Shown here piece after piece: positions 57,167-64,000 of a stretch of 64,000 nt of DNA. A program made the translations under genes and the position numbers. The number at the start of each line of letters is the position of its first letter. Positions within the stretch are counted from its first letter, which is position 1. The notes under the pieces were generated by a model that saw nothing but the letters and a program-made list of their open reading frames with translations, ran no database searches and was not told the DNA's origin. Source of the stretch: Enterobacter bugandensis (GTDB lineage: Bacteria > Pseudomonadota > Gammaproteobacteria > Enterobacterales > Enterobacteriaceae); NCBI RefSeq assembly GCF_900324475.1, contig NZ_LT992502.1, positions 496,001 through 560,000 of the forward strand, read 5' to 3'.

Positions 57167-58435
57167 ATGACTTTGAAATATAAAATAAAAAGATTGAAGA
57201 ATAAGGATGGTATCAGAAGTTGCATTATTATTAATGAGAGCAACGGATTACCCTTGGTATATCCTAACTTATATATGAGTGTTATTTCACGAACAAATAG
57301 CTATTCATTTTCAACAATGGAAGCAATAGCAAATGCTTTGCTTTTATTTGAAAGATATAATGCTGACATGAATGTGGGTGTTTTTGATATGGTAAATCAT
57401 GATATCGAAAAACTTGTCTCGAACAGAGGATATTTATTCGGGTTAATGAATGCCCTTTCTTACAGAAACGACTTAGAGAATGTTACAAGCATTCTTAAAG
57501 AACAGCATGTCTCTAAAAGAACCCTTTATTTCAAGATAATGACAATTGAAAATTACGTCAAATGGTTTTTTGATAACATTGCTATCAATAATATTGATTC
57601 TTCTCGTTATGAAACAATCAGTCGAGCATTTGATTTTATAAAGCCAAGAATAGAGAACGGAAAGAATTACAATATCGAAAGCGAAAGCAAATCATTGACA
57701 AATGAGCAGGTTACAACTTTGACTGATATGGTAAGTGTTAAATCTAAGATTAATCCATTTTCGGAGCATGTAAGGTTTCGAAATAATCTAATAATTGAAA
57801 TTTTGTTAGAGACAGGTATTAGGGGAGGGGAACTACTTAATATTAAGTTGGTTGATTTTGACTATGTCCACAAAAGTCTATGCATAGTAAGAAGGCCAGA
57901 TGATCAAAACGAACCACGATTAAGGCAACCATTGGTTAAAACTTTAGAAAGAAAAATACCATTGAGTATAGAATTGACTGAGTTAATACAGAATTATATT
58001 AGTGATTTCAGAAGTAAGCAGTGTCATGCAGGGGAGCATGACTATCTGCTTGTTACTCATAGCAGTAAAGGTCAATTAGGTCATGCATTGACTATTTCAG
58101 GTTATCAGAAAATTTTCGAACAAATTAGGAAAAATAGTAATGTATTGAGCGATATTGTGGGGCATTCGCTAAGACATACCTGGAATGTGAAATTCTCAGA
58201 AATGATACTCATGAATTCGAACTATCAGGATTATATTACTTATGAGAAAGTAAGAAATTATCTTATGGGGTGGAAGAAGAATAGTACAACCTCAGATATC
58301 TATAACCAAGCATTTATAGCACAAGAAAGCCGAAAAATAATGGCTGTTATTAACCCACTCAAAAACATAGTAGAGGACAAATCCAATGTTTCAAACTCTA
58401 AGAAAGCTACAAGAAAGTCAATATTCGGTTTTTGA
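57167..58435 (+). CDS. Tyrosine recombinase, first of a trio (IntA-like)
   Basis: A 422-residue tyrosine recombinase. Catalytic set: Arg in ETGIRGGELLNIK (about 219), His-x-x-Arg in GHSLRHTWNV (about 328), Trp in MGWKKNST and Tyr in SDIYNQAF (about 389). GAGGTG precedes the ATG. It overlaps the next gene by 50 bp. With the two following recombinase-fold proteins and a small coiled-coil protein it forms a four-gene block like intA-tfp-intB-srap of strand-biased circularizing elements. Confidence 0.82.
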   Translation: MTLKYKIKRLKNKDGIRSCIIINESNGLPLVYPNLYMSVISRTNSYSFSTMEAIANALLLFERYNADMNVGVFDMVNHDIEKLVSNRGYLFGLMNALSYRNDLENVTSILKEQHVSKRTLYFKIMTIENYVKWFFDNIAINNIDSSRYETISRAFDFIKPRIENGKNYNIESESKSLTNEQVTTLTDMVSVKSKINPFSEHVRFRNNLIIEILLETGIRGGELLNIKLVDFDYVHKSLCIVRRPDDQNEPRLRQPLVKTLERKIPLSIELTELIQNYISDFRSKQCHAGEHDYLLVTHSSKGQLGHALTISGYQKIFEQIRKNSNVLSDIVGHSLRHTWNVKFSEMILMNSNYQDYITYEKVRNYLMGWKKNSTTSDIYNQAFIAQESRKIMAVINPLKNIVEDKSNVSNSKKATRKSIFGF

Positions 58436-59711
58436 AACCAAGGATGGTAATTTCAAAGTGAACTTTTCTTATTCCAAGTGGAAGATAAGTGAAAGTATAA
58501 CATTGAACATTGATTCTTTAAGAATGGTCATCAGTGCATATATACCTATCAAAACCACTTTGGCATATTTCGCTATAAATTATAGTGCCAGTTATACTAA
58601 GAAAATGTTTTATGCAGTAAAACATTACATTAAGGCCTGTAATACGAATGATAGCTTGTTTTCTAAAGATTGCATAAAGTATTACTATAAAGTTGTGAGC
58701 TCATTAGATTACACACATGCAGAGACAGTGAAATATTTTTTTATGAAGATGAGTGGTCTTTACCCATCTTTGTTTTCGTCAGAAGCAATCATATTTTTAG
58801 AAAATATTAAAGTTAAAAAAACAAATGCAAACAAGTCTATAAAGACACGTGATTATAAAAAAGGTCCCTTTAGTGACTCGCAATTAAAGGTAATTATCGA
58901 TTCTGTAGCGATAGCTTATAAGGAAGAAAAGATAAGTCTGTCAAACTATCTGCTAACCTTCCTTGTTGCATATTCCGGGCGGCGACCTATGCAAATATCT
59001 CAACTTGAAGCTGGTGATCTCTTAGCTTTTAATGGAGAGTACTTTCTCAATATCCCAAGAATTAAACAACGAAATGGATATAGAAAAGAGTTTAGAAAAT
59101 TACAAATTCCAGAAGAGCTTTTCAGCCAATTGACATATCTCGTTGAAGCTGTGAATTCGCTGGTCAATGACACATTAAAAATCGATTTAAGTGAAAAACA
59201 AAAGAGAAAACTACCAATTTTTATAAACACATATCCATTCAAAAAAGGATGTGTTGAGCTAAACATGATTGAAAGTGGTGGATTAAAACTTAACCCCTAT
59301 GCCATAACACTAAAAATAAGGAACACTATAAATCGTTCAATAAATGAATATCAAGCCTATCTGGGGTGTATAAATTCGCGCAGATTTAGATATTCATTAG
59401 GCACTAAGGTTGCACAATTGGGTTATAGTCCTTCACTGATAGCAAATGTTTTGGACCATTCTTCAATCAATTCTGTTATGAGTTATATAGAAAATACAGC
59501 GGAAAATGGCAAGAGGATTAATGAAGCTGTAAACGAACTAATGAAGCCACTGGCTAACAAATTTATTGAGGGAAAAGAGCTTCAGCAAGAGTTAGATTCT
59601 TTGAAGCATTTGATAGAAGAATACTGCGGTGGATCTAAAACTAACTCTTTTGATAATACAGCAATATCGTTAGTAACTAATTCTATCGACGATATGATCA
59701 ATAGCATTTAA
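58386..59711 (+). CDS. Tyrosine-recombinase-fold protein, second of the trio (Tfp-like)
   Basis: A 441-residue protein with the recombinase fold: Arg in YSGRRPMQISQLE, then NSRRFRYSLGTKVAQ where the usual His of His-x-x-Arg is Arg, LDHSSINSVMSYIEN with the Tyr, and a C-terminal extension with a coiled coil. The altered motif suggests reduced or different activity. It starts inside the first recombinase gene. Position and degeneration fit the Tfp protein of strand-biased elements. Confidence 0.72.
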   Translation: MFQTLRKLQESQYSVFETKDGNFKVNFSYSKWKISESITLNIDSLRMVISAYIPIKTTLAYFAINYSASYTKKMFYAVKHYIKACNTNDSLFSKDCIKYYYKVVSSLDYTHAETVKYFFMKMSGLYPSLFSSEAIIFLENIKVKKTNANKSIKTRDYKKGPFSDSQLKVIIDSVAIAYKEEKISLSNYLLTFLVAYSGRRPMQISQLEAGDLLAFNGEYFLNIPRIKQRNGYRKEFRKLQIPEELFSQLTYLVEAVNSLVNDTLKIDLSEKQKRKLPIFINTYPFKKGCVELNMIESGGLKLNPYAITLKIRNTINRSINEYQAYLGCINSRRFRYSLGTKVAQLGYSPSLIANVLDHSSINSVMSYIENTAENGKRINEAVNELMKPLANKFIEGKELQQELDSLKHLIEEYCGGSKTNSFDNTAISLVTNSIDDMINSI

Positions 59712-59723
59712 AAGAAGGATAAA

Positions 59724-61331
59724 GTGATGAAAGAAATCCATGATAAAATGATCAATAACTTCATTATCGCTAATAAGGCTCATGCGAAAAATTTTGGAAA
59801 TTTTGAGTGGGATAATTCAAGTTGGGGAGGCGGAATTACATTTTTTAGCGGAATCAAGGTTAGAATGGGGAACAAGAATAAGAAATTAATGAATTATAAC
59901 ATTGCAGAGTTCGCAAAAGCATATGTATGGCATGAGTGCTTTCATGATTTATCTGTAGCTTTCAGAGTGCTGAGATTATTTAGGATGTTAGAAATTGCCA
60001 TAGTTAAAACAAATAAAGAAGTTAAGGATTCAAGTATAGATCATAAAGTATTAGATGAAGTTATGACTATTGTTCAAGAAAATTTTGCAATATCCACTTC
60101 TTATAAAATATATTTAGATCTTAGGGTATTATGTTCTTTTATGTCTAAGAACGAAATGTTGCCAGAATCCATTACACGATGGTCATATCCATTTAAGGCA
60201 TATGATGCTTACACAAATAGCACAATGGATTCGATGGGAAATTTATCCAATCAGAAAAAACTTCCTGATGAAAAGGCTATAGATTTTATTGGTAAAATAT
60301 TTAGCTCTAATCCAGTTAATGAAAGGGACATATTTACATCTTCTATTTTTGCATTGCTCTTATGTGCTCCATCTCGAATTAGTGAAATTATGCTTTTGGA
60401 AGAGGACTGTGAAGTTATAGTTGAAGATAGTAATGGCATATCAAGATATGGTTTGCGATTTCTTTCTCTGAAGGGCTTTGGATACAATACCAAATGGATT
60501 CCAGACTGTATGGTTCCTGTAGCTTCAAAGGCTATCATGCGATTGAAAAAACTTACAAGGAATGCAAGGGTTGTTTCACGGTTGATAAAAGCAGGGGAAA
60601 TAAATTTATACGAGTCATTAAACAGAAGTGCATTTGATTGTTTAACAATTGAAGATCTCCACAAACTTGGCTTTGTTATAAATCAATTAAATATCTCCCA
60701 AGAAAATCTAAAATTCTTGTCTAAGATAAAACATGGCACAGTCAGTGTAAAAGCATTTTGGATTTATATACAGCGAAAGAATGTTAATTCTGAAGATATT
60801 AATGCTAATTTATGCTCCATAAATCATAATTTATTGGACTCTATCAAGGGTGCTGATATTTTCACAACAATTAAGGCATCTTCAAAGTATTTTAGAGGGG
60901 ATTTTCGCACCGATAATATGAATAACATATTTCATAGGAATATACATTTTAACTGTGATAGTCCTGTTTTAATTTTCCGCAGCCATCAAATTAGACATTT
61001 ACTTAATACTATAGCTCAACGAAGCGTATTGCCAGAGATACAAATTGCCCAATGGTCTGGGAGAAGGAGTGTTAAGCAGAATTCAGTATATGATCATATG
61101 TCTCACGACGAGTTATCAGAACTATCAAGGAAACTATTGAACAGAAACACCTACGAAGAAACAAAAATTTCAGAATCTTCATTTAATGAACAATCGATTA
61201 TTATGAATTTGATTAAAGATAAATTTGAAAAACTAGAATTAAAAATCCAAAATTCAGATCCAAGAAAAAGAAAATATATTCTGGAAAAAATTAAAGATTT
61301 AAGATTGGAAATTGAATGCATATTAATGTGA
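59724..61331 (+). CDS. Large tyrosine recombinase, third of the trio (IntB-like)
   Basis: A 535-residue recombinase with a long N-terminal region and a catalytic core: Arg in CAPSRISEIMLLE (about 217), His-x-x-Arg in RSHQIRHLLNT (about 420), Trp in AQWSGRRSVKQNS and Tyr in VYDHMSHDE. A C-terminal coiled coil follows (DKFEKLELKIQ...). It starts 12 bp after the previous gene. It would be the second active enzyme of the module. Confidence 0.8.
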   Translation: MMKEIHDKMINNFIIANKAHAKNFGNFEWDNSSWGGGITFFSGIKVRMGNKNKKLMNYNIAEFAKAYVWHECFHDLSVAFRVLRLFRMLEIAIVKTNKEVKDSSIDHKVLDEVMTIVQENFAISTSYKIYLDLRVLCSFMSKNEMLPESITRWSYPFKAYDAYTNSTMDSMGNLSNQKKLPDEKAIDFIGKIFSSNPVNERDIFTSSIFALLLCAPSRISEIMLLEEDCEVIVEDSNGISRYGLRFLSLKGFGYNTKWIPDCMVPVASKAIMRLKKLTRNARVVSRLIKAGEINLYESLNRSAFDCLTIEDLHKLGFVINQLNISQENLKFLSKIKHGTVSVKAFWIYIQRKNVNSEDINANLCSINHNLLDSIKGADIFTTIKASSKYFRGDFRTDNMNNIFHRNIHFNCDSPVLIFRSHQIRHLLNTIAQRSVLPEIQIAQWSGRRSVKQNSVYDHMSHDELSELSRKLLNRNTYEETKISESSFNEQSIIMNLIKDKFEKLELKIQNSDPRKRKYILEKIKDLRLEIECILM

Positions 61332-61340
61332 GGAGATTAT

Positions 61341-61739
61341 ATGGCAAGAAAATTTTATGATAAAGAAATAAAAGCTATCGTTAAACTTATTGAAACCTGG
61401 AGTAAGCCTAATTTTACTTGGGATTCTTTATGCGTGGCTTGCAAAAAAATTTTAGGCAAAGTACCTACACGGCAAGCATTAAGCCAGCATAGTGAGATTG
61501 TCGTTGCGTATAGGACCAGAAAAAGATCTGGTATGGTTAAACGTCAAAATACGAAGTTACCCGGTAGCCTGAGCCTTGCGGCGAAAAGAATAGAACGACT
61601 TGAAAATGATAACTCGGCACTAAAATATGAAAATAATAATTTACTGCTTATGATTCAAAGAATGCACGAAAATGCTTACAGGCATAATATATTGGCTTCT
61701 ATTCTTGAAGAAGAATTTCAACAGAGAGCAAGAAAATAA
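61341..61739 (+). CDS. Small coiled-coil protein after the recombinase trio (Srap/TnpC-like)
   Basis: A 132-residue basic protein with a C-terminal coiled coil (AAKRIERLENDNSALKYENNNLLLMIQRM). It starts 9 bp after IntB with GAGGAG upstream. Small coiled-coil partners follow recombinase sets in Tn554 (TnpC) and in strand-biased elements (srap). Likely an auxiliary or accessory recombination factor. Confidence 0.65.
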   Translation: MARKFYDKEIKAIVKLIETWSKPNFTWDSLCVACKKILGKVPTRQALSQHSEIVVAYRTRKRSGMVKRQNTKLPGSLSLAAKRIERLENDNSALKYENNNLLLMIQRMHENAYRHNILASILEEEFQQRARK

Positions 61740-61833
61740 TATTTTGATAGGTTTTACCTATTGACAGGTTATGTTAATATGGTATTTGTATATATAGTCA
61801 GGAAGACAAAACTAACTTGCAAGGATGCAATTT

Positions 61834-62259
61834 ATGGACAAACAAAACAACTTTCCAGTGGTAACACTGGAAGAGCAGCTTATCGTCATCGTAGATAAAT
61901 ATATCTCTAAGCAATATCAGCCACATGATAAAAGTTTCTCCTATCATTTATACTTAGTGTTCGTTGGCTATCACTTAAAGTATTTCTATCCAAAACAACT
62001 ATACACCCGTTCTAACCGAAACATAGACAATATTATGACGATGTTTAGTTCTGTGTATAAATGCCTTACGAGTAATCTGTTACAGCGATTAAACAATAAA
62101 GAAGCTGTTCTCAGAGAACTAAACTCGCTTGTTAACTACATAGATAGCAATCAAGAAAGAGCCGAAGGGATCTATACTGTTGTAAAAGCACAGTATGAAA
62201 TGAAAATTATCGAGAACGAGTTGACCCATGAAGTTCGAGTGAGAACCGTCAGATTATAG
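61834..62259 (+). CDS. Hypothetical island protein
   Basis: A 141-residue soluble, mainly helical protein of unknown family. The start at 61834 is favoured since AAGGA lies eight bases upstream; an ATG at 61825 overlaps that site. A terminator follows. An AT-rich palindromic stretch (61747-61760, TAGGTTTTACCTA) sits upstream, next to TTGACA, and may be its promoter and operator. First gene of possible cargo after the recombinase module. Confidence 0.6.
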   Translation: MDKQNNFPVVTLEEQLIVIVDKYISKQYQPHDKSFSYHLYLVFVGYHLKYFYPKQLYTRSNRNIDNIMTMFSSVYKCLTSNLLQRLNNKEAVLRELNSLVNYIDSNQERAEGIYTVVKAQYEMKIIENELTHEVRVRTVRL

Positions 62260-62266
62260 GCAATAA

Positions 62267-62290
62267 AAGCCCCTATGCAGGGGCTAAAAG
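62267..62290. terminator. Bidirectional terminator
   Basis: AAAAGCCCCT-atgc-AGGGGCTAAAAG: stem GCCCCT/AGGGGC with A-run on one side and A/T-rich bases on the other, between the convergent genes ending at 62259 and 62311. Confidence 0.6.
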
Positions 62291-62310
62291 AGACTTCTCG
62301 ATATAAACTA

Positions 62311-62625
62311 CTACTGAACTTCTTTCCAGACACCATCAGCTTTCACAAGCTTAACAGGCCTTGTCTGTTTCATATTGCTAATGGAGGCATCAACTATGCA
62401 GTTATAAACATTGTTTGTTTTTTCTGTGCAACTTACTTTCTTCACATAGTCGATTCTTAGAAGGTCTTTTTCTGAAACTCTTGAATCAAAAGCTTTCATA
62501 CTTGCATTTGATCTATCTACAACACTTTTGAATACATTATAGATGTCTTTATCGGAAGGTTCAGAATTACAGGCTGTTAATAAAAAAGTTGAAAGAATGA
62601 TTGTTATGATAGCATATGTTTTCAT
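62311..62625 (-). CDS. Small lipoprotein
   Basis: A 104-residue protein with a lipoprotein signal: hydrophobic MKTYAIITIILSTFLLTAC with lipobox LTAC, Cys19. The mature domain has two Cys (VSCTEK, YNCIV) that may pair. Family not recognised. It follows a second lipoprotein gene after 18 bp in the same direction. Confidence 0.7.
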   Translation of the reverse strand: MKTYAIITIILSTFLLTACNSEPSDKDIYNVFKSVVDRSNASMKAFDSRVSEKDLLRIDYVKKVSCTEKTNNVYNCIVDASISNMKQTRPVKLVKADGVWKEVQ

Positions 62626-62643
62626 TTTCTTATCCAGAAATAA

Positions 62644-63030
62644 TTAATTGAGAATGCCTGATTTTGTATTGTTATTATCAGTAGAGAATGTCCATTTGCT
62701 GACAATTTCGCCTTTGAAATCTATTTCAAGAGTTTTAGACTGAGTCTGAGAACCGCCAGTTAGCAAACCGACAACAGGGATAAAAGTCGAGGCATTGAAC
62801 TGATTGTTATACATGAAGTATCTCCACTGCTCGTTGCCATCGTCAAGAGTCGTTCTTGTATCTGGTTCACCTAACTTAGCGAGTAGATCGTTCTTAGTAG
62901 TCTTGTTTTTAATGATCTTTGACTGAAGACTTTGTGCAGTTTCATTTTTAATTTGTTGGTTCCCTGATGTTGAGCAGCCAGAAATTAAAAATATTGCAAT
63001 GAAAAAGGCGGTAACAATAGATTTATTCAT
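62644..63030 (-). CDS. BamE/SmpA-like lipoprotein
   Basis: A 128-residue lipoprotein: signal peptide MNKSIVTAFFIAIFLISGC with lipobox ISGC (Cys19), then LLAKLGEPDTRTTLDDGNEQWRYF, which resembles the SmpA/OmlA fold of BamE and related small outer-membrane lipoproteins. A glycine-rich hydrophobic loop (STFIPVVGLLTGG) is inserted. Role unknown. Confidence 0.7.
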   Translation of the reverse strand: MNKSIVTAFFIAIFLISGCSTSGNQQIKNETAQSLQSKIIKNKTTKNDLLAKLGEPDTRTTLDDGNEQWRYFMYNNQFNASTFIPVVGLLTGGSQTQSKTLEIDFKGEIVSKWTFSTDNNNTKSGILN

Positions 63031-63059
63031 TCTATCTTCCTTATTATATTTGGTCAGGG

Positions 63060-63338
63060 TTAACTTTTATATGTGAAAACGGCTCTGTGGGCAAATTTCT
63101 TGCGTAAATAAAATCTTAAAGAAATTGCTGAGGCAAAATAGATAACGACAGTTAATATAAAACTTTGACTGATAGCGAATATGAAGAAAGCAATTACTAA
63201 CAGCACAATTCCTATGAGTAAAGCTAACCAGGATGAAACGGCTCCATATTTGATAGTCGAATGACAGCCAGTGCAGACACGAACACCATGTTCGCTTTCT
63301 TTAAAGCAAAATGGACACTTTATTGTTTCATTTTTCAT
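63060..63338 (-). CDS. Zinc-ribbon membrane protein
   Basis: A 92-residue protein with an N-terminal zinc ribbon (CPFCFKE...CTGCHS, residues 9-27) and two membrane segments (WLALLIGIVLLVIAFFIFAI and FILTVVIYFASAISL) that place the ribbon in the cytosol. Co-directional with the two lipoprotein genes. Function unknown. Confidence 0.7.
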   Translation of the reverse strand: MKNETIKCPFCFKESEHGVRVCTGCHSTIKYGAVSSWLALLIGIVLLVIAFFIFAISQSFILTVVIYFASAISLRFYLRKKFAHRAVFTYKS

Positions 63339-63560
63339 AGCTATCCCAATCTGGAAGATTAAATGCTGTTTGTAGGGATTCTCGATGGCTGGCTGGCTAA
63401 AGTAAAATCACTTGTACCGATCGATGTTTGAATCATGATAGGTAAAAGCTATCGTAACTAGTTTATTGATCTGTAATAACGATCAATTTGTTATTGACTT
63501 ATCCTAAATTAACCACTACCCAAACGATATTGCTGTCAGGGATAAGCGGTAAGATTTTGT
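63339..63560. other. Gap between the zinc-ribbon gene and the repeat-bearing partial gene
   Basis: 222 bp, AT-rich. Likely holds the promoter of the minus-strand zinc-ribbon and lipoprotein genes. A small inverted pair GATCGATG/ATGATAG region is weak. No convincing gene or structured element seen. Confidence 0.35.
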
Positions 63561-63998
<438 letters not shown>

Positions 63999-64000
63999 TT

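Overview
The window is chromosomal DNA of an enteric bacterium, most likely Enterobacter or a close relative (Lelliottia, Leclercia). The backbone is GC-rich and carries familiar enteric genes: nrdDG, treRBC, mgtLA, ridA, pyrLBI, argI, rraB, miaE and leuX. miaE, an arginine deiminase operon beside argI and a GbpA-type chitin-binding protein argue against E. coli K-12. From 51.5 kb on the DNA becomes AT-rich, marking a genomic island inserted at the tRNA-Leu gene leuX.

Layout. 0.08-8.6 kb: one operon for a carbohydrate of unknown identity. It holds a stand-alone PRD protein, four conserved proteins of unknown function (SFCGS, DUF4312, DUF4311, DUF4310), an amidohydrolase, a DgaE-type PLP lyase, a KDPG-type aldolase, an exported lactonase-like propeller and a PRD/EIIB/EIIA activator. 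8.65-9.2 kb: RelB/RelE-type toxin-antitoxin pair. 9.2-12.2 kb: anaerobic ribonucleotide reductase nrdDG with tandem NrdR boxes and an FNR-like box. 12.3-18.5 kb: PTS IIBC, GH38 mannosidase (MngB-like), a IIA with a hydrophobic tail, a divergent RpiR regulator and a KdgM-like porin. 18.6-22.8 kb: treRBC. 22.9-25.9 kb: the PhoP-controlled mgtL-mgtA leader and pump. 26-30 kb: GH20 hexosaminidase and a GbpA-like lytic polysaccharide monooxygenase, a chitin pair. 30.1-32.2 kb: ridA and pyrLBI. 32.2-37.4 kb: arginine deiminase operon (arcA, arcC, arcB, YfcC-type carrier, ArgR paralogue). 38.1-39.9 kb: yjgK and an IS481-family element whose ends and 4-bp target duplication can be read. 40-47 kb: xylonate/xyloside genes yagEFGH-xynR. 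47.1-47.9 kb: small amidase/immunity-like pair. 48.2-51.4 kb: argI, rraB, miaE and a conserved hypothetical. 51.46 kb: leuX.

Island (51.5-64 kb, continuing past the window). It starts with a P4-type integrase next to leuX, then an overlapping C5-methyltransferase/putative restriction endonuclease pair, an unrecognised protein, an AlpA-like regulator, and a four-gene recombination module. That module is three large tyrosine-recombinase-fold proteins followed by a small coiled-coil protein. This order resembles the intA-tfp-intB-srap set of strand-biased circularizing integrative elements. Small lipoproteins, a zinc-ribbon membrane protein and a partial gene with a Pro-Ala hexanucleotide repeat follow.

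The strongest leads are the DUF431x/SFCGS uptake and catabolism operon, the recombinase trio with nearby palindrome and repeated arms, the argI-xynR-yagHGFE synteny that mirrors the argF block of the E. coli K-12 CP4-6 prophage, the small effector/immunity-like pair between argI and xynR, and possible hairpin control of gbpA translation. All assignments come from reading the sequence; no database search was run.
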